DNA from: Ecdyonurus torrentis
Taxonomy: Eukaryota; Arthropoda; Insecta; Ephemeroptera; Heptageniidae
DNA: 64,000 bases
Reading direction: 5' to 3'
NCBI GenBank assembly: GCA_949318235.1
Contig: OX439137.1
Coordinates: 26,187,299 to 26,251,298, forward strand
Positions within the stretch are counted from its first letter, which is position 1; each line of letters begins with the position of its first letter. A model generated the notes under the pieces. It saw only the letters and a program-made list of their open reading frames with translations. It was not told the origin of the DNA and searched no databases. Position numbers and translations under genes: made by a program. Shown one piece after another: positions 26,623-40,040 of this stretch.

Positions 26623-27688
26623 TTTTTTCTTGGAATTTTTTTTTTATTTTTTATTGATTTTTAACCCTCATTAAAGATTATTACTACTTAAAGTTACTGT
26701 GAAATACACTATAGTTCAGCATATTTAACTATGGAAAATAAAAAATCCTTATTTTTCAACACTAAAATAAAAATAAATAAAACATGAAAACAATTTTTTA
26801 TACCGCAAAAATATTTTGATTCTGATCATCATGATCATTTTTTAAAATTATATTAGAAAGAAGAATTGTAAAATTTCATTTATTAAAAACACAAAAATAA
26901 TTTTAAAAAATGGTTGAAATGCAAAAGTGCGATCTTACACACCCTATAGAAGGTGGCTTTTAATTTTGCTTTATATATGAAAAAAAATCCTAAAAATATT
27001 AAATTTAATAAAAAATAATAAAATTTAAAACACATTATAACACACTATAAAATTATTAAATTTTAAAAGCTTTTCTATAATAGCTCTTAAAAACGATTCA
27101 CAATAAAAAAAATGTAATTAATACACCTAAAATAAAAACATCTTATTTAATATTTATAGCGTTACAAAGAAAATATATATTCAATCAACAAAAAAGACGT
27201 ATGATGATTATTAATTAACTTTTAATTAGTAATCTTAATTAAAATGTATAAAATTTCACTATTATATAGTGTGTTAAAAGTTTTAAAAGTATTGTTTAAT
27301 TTTAGGACTCAATTATTAAAAATATATACAGTTTAAAAAACATCAAGGAAGTACATACTTGAGAAATTCAAAGCGATGAACTATTTTTTTTTTAAATTAA
27401 GTTAATAATTATATATTATTGCGTGTGAAAACCACAATAATATTGTATCACCGTTATAATAGATATAAAAATAAAATCTATTTTATTATATTAATCTCAC
27501 GTGAAAATGTAACAATTCGTGGATTTTACTGATGTTATATAATATAATAATATACAAAAAGATTCGCGTGCTTAAAATTTTTGAGGACTCTGTGTGACAA
27601 TAAAACTTAACCACACCATTAATTAAATTAATTATGATGCGAAAATTAGTTGTATTTCAATAATTAGAGTTATATAATTAATATCATG

Positions 27689-27690
<2 letters not shown>

Positions 27691-27762
<72 letters not shown>
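27691..27762. repeat. (AT)n microsatellite
   Basis: Perfect AT array. Confidence 0.98.
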
Positions 27763-27765
<3 letters not shown>

Positions 27766-28234
27766 TAGCATAAATTTTATGTTATATTTTTTTGTATTAT
27801 TCAAAACTCTAACATCCACAGTTACGCTAAAATAACTGATTTTGCTGAAATAAAAATAAAAATAAAAAAATAAAAATCACACGAAATTATAAAAATGTGT
27901 AACATATTGCCTTATAGAAATAACATAATAAAGGAACTTTAATTAGTGTAAGTTTGTTGAATAAACTTTTTAATTAATAATACTGTAATTCCTTTCTTTC
28001 TTTTTTTTCCCCTTTTTTTTATTATTTTTTTTTATTTATTTAAAAAAGCACTACTATACCTTTCATTATGTTTGTTTATCAGTACAATTATACTTTACTG
28101 CAAAATATATTTACTTATAAATATATAGCTTATGTAATACTAATATTATACTTTTACTATACTATACTATATTTACTTTAAGGCGGTAAATCAGGTACTG
28201 CGGGATTTGACTAAACAAATTGCAAAAGAAAAAA

Positions 28235-28523
28235 AAATCTGAAATTTTGCTCAGCGATATACATTAGGATATGATACCTTCAAAAATGTAAAAATTTTGG
28301 GGGGTCACCATGCTAGATTTTAAATTATCATTTTTTGAAGTGTTAGTCCCATAAGAGCACTTGTTAATTTCAATATCTGTTTTCTCTCTTATCTGATGGT
28401 CACGGGTTCTTAAAATTTTATCATAGGTAGATCTGTTACAATTAACTTTCAAATGGCATCATAAAGTTTCAGTTTTCTTTTAAAATTTTGAGATACAAGC
28501 CATCTATATACAACCCTTAAGGG
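28235..28523 (+). repeat. Family H dispersed repeat, copy H1
   Basis: This matches the reverse complement of 47240-47525. Shared blocks are TTTTAAATTATCATTTTT, GTTAATTTCAAT, AAAATTTTATCAT, TAACTTTCAAATGG, ATCATAAAGTTT and TTTTGAGATACAAGC. No open reading frame; probably a MITE or SINE-like element with unclear ends. Confidence 0.65.
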
Positions 28524-29113
28524 CTACTGTAGTGAAAACCAACTGCTTAACCATGGTACAGGATTATCAATTAACATTCATAAACACAGTCTCTCAACCC
28601 TTCTCTATAGCCCCATAATTGGAGCCTTAAAATTGTAACGTAGGTAACTTCTGGTACAGAAGAATTATAAATTATGTATGTGTGTATAGTCCCATATTTT
28701 TTTTTTTTTTTTTTTTTTTCATTGGTAGAGTTTTGTTTTCAAGTACAGGCTTATTAATTCTTTCAGATGTTATATACTGTATTATAGTAGATTATTATAG
28801 CTTTAAGTTTTGAAACCTTATTGCAAAATTATAAGCTTCATTTTTTTCCCTTGGTATTTTTTTGAACCATATACGTTACAGTTATATAAAAATTATTTGT
28901 TGCTCTATTATTTTTTCAATTATTTGAAACTGGAAATCAAACTATTCGTATTATATCAACTAAAGAAAAGAGTATTTTTAAGTACACAACTTTCTTACAC
29001 GCATGAAAAAAAAAAATAGAAAGATGAGTCGTTTATGCAAAATTAATATACTTGTAAAAATTTAAAAGCATGAATTTAACGCTATAATAATTTCATTACC
29101 AATAACTTCTTCT

Positions 29114-29152
<39 letters not shown>

Positions 29153-31147
29153 AAAGAACTCCTTTCCAATCTTGTATTGAGGTAACAAAGGAACACAATT
29201 ATGAAAACCTTTTGTAACTTTTTACGCTATAAAATTAAAAAAGAGTCAATTTAGTTTTTCTAACTTTTTTTTTAAGTAACATTGTGTTTTTTAAGTATAA
29301 TTACGAGAAAGAATCCAATTAAAATGCGTGCAAGTAAAAGTATAGAAAATATTTCAAAAAAAAAAAAAAAAAAAAAACTTTATCATTGACAAAACCAGTA
29401 TAAACTGTAAAACTTTATTGAGACATCTTTTCGATAAATTTCAGTTTTCATTTTTGTAAACTATAATACCGTTTTTCCTATTTCTCGTATCTCAAAAAGT
29501 GTATACGAAACACAAAAATAGGAGTCTTTATTTAAAAACTATAAACTTATTAAGAAGAGCCATCAGTATGTATCGTTTGAATCTGTATTAAACTTTGATG
29601 ATAAACTTAATGATGTTTCATTAAGATTTAATTTAATCTGAATTCTTATTGAAAATATGGAATTTTTATATCAAAACACATAAAAAAAAGTTGTGAAAAT
29701 GTTCATTGGAAACATAGAGTATATTATTTTAATTTTTTTTTCTCCCATATATTTTCAGGAGTAAGACATGAGCTTTTTTATTTCCAAATTTCTTTGTTTT
29801 CATTTTATTTATTAGTTTATATTGCCTATTCCTTTACATACAATCTAACAGATAATTTTTGATACCATGATATATCTTTAACATAGAAATTTCCATTATA
29901 TATTTTACAAATTTATCAATATAAGTAATTTTTATAATATGAATAGAAATATGTATAATAAAAAGAAATATAGAAAAAAATATGAAAGTATTTATATTAT
30001 AATAAAAGAATCGTGCTATGTGAGTAAAAAGTAACTTGACTTGAAATATTTTATATAAGTCTGCGGCTCAGACTTATACTTTTAGCTGATGGCTTGAAAA
30101 ACCTGCACTGCATGAAGCGAAAAAAAAAAGAAGAAGAAAAAAAAAAAAAGCTTACTTACTTAGCCTTGAACCAAAAGTAAAGGGGCAAACTAAAATGTCT
30201 TCATCAAGTGCTTTTTTTTTTTCATACCTGTTTTATTATATGACATTAAAGTCGATTTTTATATTAATTTTCTATATAAATTTTATTTTTGATCATCAAA
30301 AAATTTTTTAAAGGAATTTATATATAATATGGAAATTATATAGATATCAATATATTATTTTTTTATTTCTGATAGTGATAAACTATATAAAATGAAACAG
30401 GTGAAATTTAATAATATTTATATTGTTTTTGGGAGGATTATAATTATGGAAATTTAAATATTAGCATAATTAATAACAAACAAAATTTGCCAAAGCCGGT
30501 GCTGTTTTACATAATATATTATATACCAATGTTATTTTAATCTATCAAAAAATAACGCATTTTTTTAAAGTGAATTTGTCATAGTTCTTTTTAACATGAA
30601 AAGGATTAAAAACATATAATTTCATGTTAATTTAAAAAAAAGGTTATAAAAACTTAATCTGAAAAATGTGTTTGCATTTTAAGTACAACATTTTTATCGC
30701 TAAACAATATCATATCAGACAGTAACGAATCTGATTAAAAAATAAAATTAAAAAAAAAAAAAAGAAAAAAAAAGTGTTTCAAATAATTTATTTATAAGTG
30801 CAAATTTGAAAATCTGTACAAAAACTGTTGTAAATTTTGTTACTTTATTTCTTTCTGACAGCAAGATGAACGTAATTCACGTATCACTCAATATAGCATT
30901 TCAACAAGGTAATTGAGTATATATAACAGTTTAAGACACAGTGTCTGTACTTATAGCTCGATTTATGCAAGATTTATTCAGAACAACAAAATTTTAGGTA
31001 TACATCAAATATACCATAAAAATTAACCATAAAATATTATGCTGTTTTTATAGCATAAAAGAGGTTTTGTATTGCTGCATTATTTTATTATTATTTTTCT
31101 ATAATTTTGAAATTGCAAACATTTTTAATATGCGCGTTTGCAGCAAC

Positions 31148-31465
31148 AAGGGTGTGTAACGCATGACGTCATTCTGAGTGCTTTTCGATGCTCTTCTTGA
31201 GCAATGAATAACATTGCTCAGCATTGCTCAGCATAGGACAAAAGTGGTTTTTGGCTATTTTCTTTGAAAAATTTGCTATTTTTTGGTCATTATTATTTTT
31301 CTTGCATACTTGAGGTACTAATTCAACCTTTTAACAGCATCAATGCTCTCAAAAATATTGCGAAGTATTTTTAAACTGGCAAAATGTGCCATTTTCCTAT
31401 ACCGGCCAATGTTATTTAGTACTCACTTATGACGTCGACTTTAACATGAATGAAACCATCCTATA
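31148..31465 (+). mobile_element. Family A MITE, copy A2
   Basis: AGGGTGTGTAACGCATGACG at the left and AACCATCCTATA at the right. TGACGTCA is at 31164-31171. It shares GAGTGCTTTTCGATGCTCTT, CTCAGCATAGGACAAAAG and CCTATACCGGCCAATGTTAT with the other copies. The interior has a small duplication of GCTCAGCAT. Confidence 0.85.
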
Positions 31466-34400
31466 CGTCGCTTTGAAAGTTTAATCGGGTGACATAAAAA
31501 TAATAATACAAAAATCTTGGAGAACAAAAATTTATTCATTACACATTTTTAATTAGCCAGTATTTTCAACGACGCTATATTTTATTGCATGCTTTGTAAT
31601 ATACTTTTGTTATCGTTAATATTTCGTATATGATTTTATTAAGATATTCTCAATGAATCATACTTTTTAGACAATAATACACAATATTATTTTGATAAAA
31701 CTATATACGTTTGTGAAAATAAAGATATATACACATTAGATTAACGTGTATATATATTTTTTTGATAATGCATTTTTTTAGTTACTGGTTACTTTATTTT
31801 TAATTAATACGGTTATTTTTTTGTTTTATAATAAATCTTGACGTTTAGCATCTATTTCCTTGCCAGTGTTAATTAGAGATAAGATTTTTGTGAAAGATAA
31901 TTAATTATTTATGCCCTCTTTTACGTGGGAATAAAAGTTATTGTGTTTTTATTTTTTTATATATACACATATATAATAAACAGTTATCGAAAATTAGTAA
32001 ATATTATAATTATAATTTAATTTTTTTCATTTAACTTGTTATTTGTTTGGACGTTTTTCAGATGTATTAATTTAAAATTATAATTTTTTTAAGTATTTTT
32101 TTTATGTTGCTGTTTTAATTAATTTAAAATCGCACACTATAGTATTCGCTGTTTGAATTAATTTTTTAAAGGGGAAAAAATGACCACTTAATAACTAGTT
32201 ACTTAATTTTACAATTTTTTATATATTTTTTTTATTTTGTTACTATACACTGCATGTTGATGTTTGTGTAATGCATTAATATTAAACATCAATTTAATTA
32301 ACAATTTTCCACTTTTTTTATACAATTTGCAATTTAAATAAAATATTACATATTAAGTACTCTTCATTTAATTTAATTTGGGTTATTATTAAATTGTATC
32401 AATTAATATTTCTGTCAATATTAAATAAATTTACAGATATTTCAAGTAGTGAAATTAAGCGTGGTCAATTCAATCACTATATATATACTTTCTAATTTAA
32501 ATGTAATATAAAATATTTATACTTCGTAATTATTGAGTATTAAGCAATTTTTTTGTTGAAATATTCCAATTTCATAATAATAAATCTTCTATAGTAATAA
32601 ATTCACAAAATATACATACCGAGGTATAAAAAAGAAAGGCATGCAAAAAAAAAGAAGAAGAAAAAAAAATCAACGCCCAACAACCTATAATTTTCATATA
32701 GTGTAATTGCACGTTTTTTTTTTTGCGAAGAAAATTTTCTTAGCTTGAACACGACTTAAAAAGAAAAAAAAATAAATAACCGGACATTCATCCTGTACTT
32801 TTTTTTTTATTTGACATAATAAAAAGTGAGTCCAAAATAAAATGCTATTTCTTAATGTTAGTATTTTAATTAATTTAATGAGAACGTTCTAACATAATTG
32901 AAGTGAAAATTGACTGCTCACAACTCGTCAAGAAGTATTATATATACATAAATATAATTCGAAATATAATTGCATTAACAAGGTACAGAAGTAATGATGT
33001 AAAATTATATTCTGCGTATATAAATGAAGAGCTGAATTTATATTTAAGAATAATATATTTATCTATATTATTTTTATTTGGGGATTTTATAATGAACGTA
33101 TAATGTATTGCGCATGTAGCATAATATCATTCCGGTAAGATACAATATTTATAGAACACAATTTTATACCTCAGTATGATCTGTATAAATTAAAAAAATA
33201 CGTCAAATTTGAGTTGTATATTAAACAACAAAATCAATACATTTCAGGTTGGTATCAGATATTATTTAAAATATACGTGAATACATTGTGCAAAAAATAG
33301 ACTTTTTACTCACTTCATCCTTTCAACTGTAAATCATATAATAATTTTTATAGTAGGAACCAAGATTAAAATAAATTTAAAAAAAATATATAATAATAAT
33401 ATAATAAAAATGTATTTACTAGAAGATTTATTATAACATGCGTAAATATTTTTTGAATGAAATCTACTTAAAAATAATAATCACGTATTCTTAATAGTAA
33501 AATATAAAAAACAGAAACACGTGTCATTTAAATGTTCACATTAGCACCTTAAAAAGTAGATTTTTATGATAAAATAAAAATAATGTTCCCCACTGTATAT
33601 AAATGAAAAAAAAAAAAAGGTTTCAAATTTCCTTTTACGTATAATATAAAAATAAAGAAATAACATAAAAATTCTTAAATTTTAATAAATAACAAAATTT
33701 TTACTTACTTCTTGCATTTTTGTTTCAAATGTTAACTCACTTATTTATATAAATATTTGTTTAACACATTTTATTATCATTTTAATAAATATTTAGAAAA
33801 ATTCACACAGAGAGGAACACAGGTTGTTGTTTTCTTGATTCACAAACTTTTAGTGAGTGAGCTTATACTTTGAAGTTTAGAATAAAAAAAAAAGGTAACT
33901 CAGACATAATCAAGAAAATAAAAAAATTTTAACATTTATTGTTAATAAAGTTTATTTTTATATTTATAAAACATAGAAATATGAGTCTAATTTAATCAAT
34001 GTTAAAATGAATGTTACTTTTTTCCCTCTCTACTTTTTTCAACTTCACCGCGGGCGGAACAGGTTTCAAACCTTTTTGTATTTTTTATTCTTATATACTT
34101 TTTTTTTAACACGCCTTCAATTTTTTTTTTATTATTATTATACCTGTTCCTATAATCCGATCAATATATGTTTAATTCTTTATTAAGTTATTATATAAAA
34201 TATTAAGATATGATATTATTATGATGTTTTGTTTTTAAACTATAGTAACTAAATTAGGGAAAAATTATTTCAGAAAGAAAAAAAAATACTTATATGCGTA
34301 ATTGTTTTATATTTTAAAAACATTAAGACAAGTTAACACAAATATTTTTTTAATGAAGTCAAAGATAATGAAAGAAACAATTTTTCTTTCTTTTTTTTTT

Positions 34401-34943
34401 TTTTTTAACTACGAAAAAAATATATTATAAAACGTTATAAAAATGTTTTAAGATTATTATTTTGTTGTGTTATTATTATTTTTTTCCTGTATAAGGTTAA
34501 ATTTTATATTTTATTTATGTAAAAAAAATTTAGATATAAATTGATACATTAAATTAAATTTTTATGTCTTAATTTTTTTTCTTATATTATAAATATTTTT
34601 TTATTGTTTTATTATCACCTTTTATACAAATGATCATTCTGTAACACGCAAAGGAGAAAAAAAAATTATTATATTTATATTTTTGAACGTACACAAAATT
34701 ATATACCCTTATCATTAAAAGCAAAATAATAATAAAAAAAATAATAATATTTTCATTAAATATATAATGCGAAACACCTGCAAAGATTAAAATTAAATTA
34801 ATTTAATATGTTTTTACTTTTTATTATTTTTTTAAGAATATTATGTGATAATGACTTTTATGATGTGAGTCGTCCAAGATCACGTCTTCATTTTAGAATG
34901 CTAATTATAATAATTGTTATAACATAGTGCATATTATAGTATA

Positions 34944-35245
34944 TATAGGGTGTATGCGGATGACGTCATATTTAATGCGCTTTGATGCCATACTGGAGTA
35001 ATGTATATTGCTCAGCATATAGAACTAACTATATACGTTTTTGGATATTTTCTTTCTGAAATCGGCCAAATTTTTGTTGTTAGTATTTTTTTTGAGACAC
35101 TTGAGATACTAATTATGTTGACAGCATCATTGATCTCAAAAATTAGTATTTTAAAACTGCCAAAATGAGTTATTTTCCTATACCGGCCCATGTATTGAGT
35201 TATCCAACATGGTGACGACTTGAACATGAATGCATACACCCTATA
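34944..35245 (+). mobile_element. Family A MITE, copy A3
   Basis: TATAGGGTGTATGCGGATGA and GCATACACCCTATA form intact terminal inverted repeats. TGACGTCA is at 34961-34968. 302 bp. One of the best preserved ends of the family. Confidence 0.9.
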
Positions 35246-35564
35246 TATATACGATGTTATTCAGCCATGAGATCAATAATTACGTAATAGAAAAATCACG
35301 TGTTATCTTGCATAAATAAACCATATGGCCTAAATAAGATGAGATGTTATTTCAATACCACCCCCTTTTTAGCAGATTCTAATCAAGTTACAGGAATAAA
35401 ATTATACTGTATTAACTTCAATATTACATATTGATCACCTGTAAAATTTTGGTATTTTAGCTGGAGAAAATTATTTATAAGAACAAGGGGTGCATCTGGT
35501 TTTGAAAATCTCTGATCTTATTTTGGCAAAGGCATGCAAGGGTGTATATATATATATATATAAT

Positions 35565-35830
35565 ATGTTCAGGATTAGTTATCCTGCGGTCGTGCGTTAT
35601 TGTTTTTTGATATAGACTTTGCATGCTAATATACTGTCTCTTGTAGGTGAGAAAGTGACAGATCTAAACGTCACATTCAGTGTTATGTGTACGTCACTGT
35701 TAACTAGTGTCTATTGCTATTAAATTATAATTGATGTAACTGACTGTACGGTTAAACAGTTGGGTTAAATTATTGAGAGGTTGTACGCCTGATTTCACCC
35801 AATAAAAGCCGTTAATTATTATAATAATTA
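35565..35830 (+). other. GC-richer segment with acceptor-like site and poly(A) signal
   Basis: TGTTCAGGATTAGTTATCC starts a stretch with CTGTCTCTTGTAG (acceptor-like, 35646) and AATAAA at 35801-35806 (TTCACCCAATAAAAGCC). It could be a terminal non-coding exon or a solo LTR. All plus frames are short. No second copy was seen. Confidence 0.25.
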
Positions 35831-36194
35831 TTATTTTTAGTATAATGGCATACAAAAATAGTTCCCGCACTTACTTATTGATGGATGTTGGAAACATTAC
35901 AGTATTTTTATTTTACCATTGCGTATGGGTTTATAGAAAAAAAAGGGGAATATTATGCAAATTGCGCATTTACACAAGTTTTTGAAAAAAATAAGACAAC
36001 AGTAATTATAGGGTTATAATTTAAATATTTTTTATGTTAGTGGTCTCTTTGCTTTCAATTAATATTAAAATAATTTAATGGCATATGTATAATCTCCATT
36101 TAATGCAATTAATTTAATTGCATATTGCTATGTATGTGATAAGGTCTAATCACCATACAATTGCTTTAGATTTTATTCTAAAAATAAAATATAA

Positions 36195-36527
36195 TGAGGA
36201 AAACTACAAAAAATTTAGGGGCTCATTTTATACCATTCTATATTTGAGGACATCGTCATGAATCGATACATGTGTAAATTTCTAATATTTGAGTTAATTA
36301 AGTACTTTTAATTCATTTTTGAAAGTGACGAAATGACGTCACAGACTTCAGGCATGTGGGCATAGGAAAAGTTGCAGCATGTGACGTCATTTCGCCATGT
36401 TCAAAAATTAATTATAAATACTTAATGAACACAAAAATGAGAAAATCGCATATCTATCGAGTCAGAACAATGTCAACTTTTAGAATATGCAATAAAATTA
36501 CCTTCCAAAATTTGTTAGTCTTCCTCA
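36195..36527. mobile_element. Family D foldback MITE, copy D1
   Basis: A full-length inverted repeat of 333 bp. TGAGGAAAACTACAAAAAAT at the left pairs with ATTTGTTAGTCTTCCTCA at the right. The arms run to two symmetric octamers TGACGTCA (36334 and 36382) around AGGCATGTGGGCATAGG. Diverged copy at 57027 and a split remnant around 39650-40040. Confidence 0.85.
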
Positions 36528-37164
36528 ATATATAAAACAAGAAGTTTTGTGAAAGTATAAAAAATAGTAACACCCACAAGATTGTGATTTTACCATTTAA
36601 AAGTTATGCTAAATTTTTTAGTGTTATTCTTATGCGAGCAAAAACACGAGATTAATTCCAAATGTTATAATACTATATCACAATCATGCAGATGTATAAT
36701 ATATTATGTACAGATAAAGTCGAACCAGCTATAAGCATGTCGAACTAGCTATAACAAGATCTATGTGAGGGTATTTGGTTAGATATAGTCGGTGTATTGC
36801 GGTTAACTTTAAACCAATAATACTTCTAAATAATAGTAATAAAAATGTTAATTTCTTATACATTTATATAGCCTTTTAACCTATCAATAATCTAAAGAGA
36901 AAATAATACGATCTTTTTAATTAAATTTTGTACTGTAAACACTGTGATACTATATATTTCGGCAGATAAGGATTTTCACGCAATCTGGGAGACCCCCCTC
37001 CCTCAAATTTACGAGAAAACGAATGAAAAAAACCCTATCTGCCGATAACTATAGTTCAATTACAAATTACAGATACTTATAAATCCATCAACATGTTCAA
37101 AAATAAATGTGCATGCCACTTAGCCTGATTTCAGCAGTAACATTTATTCATATAACAGCATAAT

Positions 37165-37356
37165 TTCTGGTAATATTATGAATATAGTAATTAACCTGCA
37201 CAGCAAAAAAATTTAACTTTAAGTATAATTGTTATACAATTCCAAAATAGCCACACTTATGCACCCCGACAAAAATAAATATGTATAATTATATGCGTTA
37301 GCGCAATGGAGCAACATTATTTATAATAATTTATACTAAATTGTACAGCGATTATG

Positions 37357-37358
<2 letters not shown>
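37165..37358. repeat. Probable family E relic, copy E3
   Basis: ATACAATTCCAAAATAGC is the reverse complement of the GCTATTTTGGAAT block of copy E2. Surrounding ATTATGC palindromes are similar. It borders the (AT)n array. Highly diverged. Confidence 0.3.

Positions 37359-37453
<95 letters not shown>
37359..37453. repeat. (AT)n microsatellite
   Basis: Perfect AT array bordered by GCTAT and ATAGC. Confidence 0.98.
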
Positions 37454-37454
<1 letters not shown>

Positions 37455-37769
37455 CATAATATATAGTTAAAATGTCCAGAATAATTTCTTATATTATTTT
37501 AAATTAGCTACATTTTTACTTTATATAATATATAAATTATTCAATGTGTAATTTATATTTGTTCTGATGTGCTAAGGAATAAATACATGAATATGAATTA
37601 TGAGCGTGAATACATATGAGCGTAATATATTTTTATATACAAATATTGAATATATGAAACCCATGGGATAATTTTTCTTATATTATAACAAAATCAGTGC
37701 ATCATATAAACAAGATTATGAAATGCATACACTAAATGAAATGTGATATTATATATTATAATCTTGCAC

Positions 37770-37894
37770 CTTGATATTACAACACAATTTTAGTTCCCAT
37801 AGAAGAGCTAGGGGTCTAAGAGGCGCCAAATACTCCACAGATAGTGTCTGGATGAGGTGTTCTATACAGGATAAGGTTCCCTCTAGCTTTCTCT
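37770..37894 (-). CDS. Coding exon 3 (hidden between two giant introns)
   Basis: Minus-strand segment of 125 bp in a local GC peak. The acceptor is ATTTTATAACAG (G at 37895) and the donor ATC AAG|GTGCAAG (37769). The previous coding exon ends CCA CCA G (phase 1); G plus AG gives Glu. The frame is then open for 41 codons and ends in phase 0, exactly what the next exon (NATDDEW) needs. The encoded segment is helix-like and leucine-rich (RKLEGTLSCIEHLIQTL, then YLAPLRPLALLWELKLCC) with three cysteines (75, 103, 104). Without it, the exons at 53.6 kb and 3.5 kb do not join in frame. The function is unknown. The reading frame continues past the donor to a TAA about six codons on, so an alternative terminal exon is possible. 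Confidence 0.72.
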
Positions 37895-38435
37895 CTGTTA
37901 TAAAATATTCATTTTCATCATATAAGATGATATTTTATAACCTTATATCTCATCCTGTTCGTATCGACTTTCTTCATTGATTATACACGTTGTTCACAGC
38001 GTTAGCGAGCTGTTCTTAAAATTCTTTACTTATAACATTTTTTTTTTATTAATGAAACTTGAATGAATGAAATATTTGATTAGAGAATGTCTTGAAAAAA
38101 AAGTAAGAGAAAAAAACATTTAAAAAAGAATTTAACAATAATGTCTTGAAGAAAATATTTTTATAGTTAAAAGATTAACAATATAAAGTTTAAAAAAATT
38201 AAATGTTCAAATCAAAATTACTCAATAACTCACATTTTTGTTTTACTACAACAATTGTATTTTTATTTTTTTATCTCCGCGAATTTAGCAGAATTCAACT
38301 TTAATGGTTACCGATCTTCACAATTTTCTTGTTATACTGCAGAGAAAAAAAGAGGAATGTTTTATTTTTTTCCATTTTCCTTTTTATATTGTTAATTTAC
38401 ACATGAGAGTTAGATTGATAAGAAAGGCTAAACCT

Positions 38436-38517
38436 AGACCATTGCATAGACATATACATGGACATATACATATACATGTCCATAGACATATACATGTCCA
38501 TAGACATATACATGGAC
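38436..38517. repeat. Minisatellite, about 18-bp unit (CATAGACATATACATGTC)
   Basis: About four imperfect units made of 6-bp submotifs (CATAGA, CATATA, CATGTC/CATGGA). ACCATTG lies at both ends, so the array may have grown inside a short duplication. Confidence 0.85.
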
Positions 38518-39649
38518 CATTGTCAAGCCTAAAAACCTCACCTTTAAAAAAAAAATAATAATAAAATACAAAAACACAAAACACATTTACTTATTTGTTT
38601 GTTTACTAAGCTTTTTCTGCACTAGTTTTCAAATTTCGCTTCAAACATAAGAAAAATTGTAAAAACCAAAGTGCATAATTTTTTTTTTATAAGAAATTAA
38701 TGTAAAATAATTCGTAAATAACTAACGAAGTAACGAAGTAATAGATCTAAAATTATAAACTTATCAAATAACACAAAATGCATCAAAGTATAAAATATAT
38801 TTGACGTATATAAGATGTTAAAAATTGATATCCCTCCGTCACACAACTTTAAGGTTGCATCTTAATTTAAATAATTTTTGAAATGGGTCAAACAAAAAAA
38901 TCTTGCCTGCGCTCTAAGATTTTTTTTATATATATTTTAAGCTTTATTATATGATATTATAATAATCTGTTTAGCTATAAGAGGTTCATATGAATCAAAT
39001 AAAAAAAAAGTTGTTTTCCACCTATTGTATTGTATTATAATATTCAAGTTACTGAGGCAGTGAGGGACTCGCGTGGTGCAGCGAATTGATCTTAACAAAT
39101 AACGACGTTTATTATCATATAATTTTTTTCAAGATAAAACATCAAAATAATATTATAGAGACTGCCATCAAAATAAAATATTTAAATTCAAAAATGTTTT
39201 TGTTTAGTTTTTTTTATATATATATATTTTATATATATATATATATGCGTTATAAATTATACAATAGTAAAATAATTAACATTTTAAATTTAGTTTTATA
39301 GTTAATTTATAATTTTTTAGATTTTAAAAAAGAGATTTTTTTATTCTGTGTAAAAAAGAAGAATATTTGGAAACCAGTATTTTCATATAATGAAATAATT
39401 GGAGAAAATTTCATCGCAGCTTTTCCTATCATAATATTTTATTCATATAATAAACGGGCGGAGCCAGAGGTCCAAATATCTCTCAACTTTCATTGTCTAC
39501 ATACATTTTAAAGCTTATTGTGTCATACAGCAGCTACCCCTAAATAAATTTTATTGTAGGTCACACTATCCTTGTGTGGAAGAAAACTTTGTTGAAGAGG
39601 AAGATCAAGATTTTGTTATTGCATATTATGAAAAGTAAGCATCATCCTA

Positions 39650-40040
39650 AATTGTACATCAATCGATTCAAAACGAATCCCTCCTTTAAAGGCGTAGGAC
39701 ACCTTGAACAAAAAACTTGTCTAATATATCCTAACATTACGTAAATATCAACGTTGATTTGGCAGGAGTCATTGATTTTTAATTTATTTTCCTTTCATGA
39801 AATGGTAGATGCGGTTTTATGACATAACAGCTCGCTTATTTCCGCGCGCGTGGACCAGTGAGCTCTGACGTCATAAAACCGCATCTAACATTTTGTGAAT
39901 GGAAAATAAATTAAAAATCAATGACTCAGCCAAATCAACGTTGATATTTACGTAAGGTTAGGATATAAATAGACAATATTTTGTTCAATGTGTTCTATAC
40001 GCCTTTAAGAATATGCAATAAAATTACACCTATTAATTTT
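39650..40040. mobile_element. Family D relic split by a nested family C insertion
   Basis: CATCAATCGATTCAAAACG (39657-39675) and GAATATGCAATAAAATTAC (40009-40027) are adjacent blocks in family D copies D1 and D2. Here they are separated by C2 at 39690-40004. Only this end of the family D element remains recognisable. Confidence 0.7.
39690..40004. mobile_element. Family C foldback MITE, copy C2, with TTAA duplication
   Basis: 315 bp. AGGCGTAGGACACCTTGAAC at the left pairs with GTTCAATGTGTTCTATACGCCT at the right, and the palindrome extends nearly to the centre. Exact TTAA duplications lie at 39686-39689 and 40005-40008. TGACGTCA at 39866-39873 is matched in the opposite arm by the decayed TGACATAA. 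The loop is CG-rich (TTCCGCGCGCGTGG). It is inserted in a family D element, which proves the element boundaries. Confidence 0.92.

Noticed and set aside
33308..33330. A possible 13-bp micro-exon on the minus strand (acceptor GATTTACAG, donor GAA|GTGAGT).
   Set aside because: Its phase does not fit the main gene, and such short matches are expected by chance in long introns.
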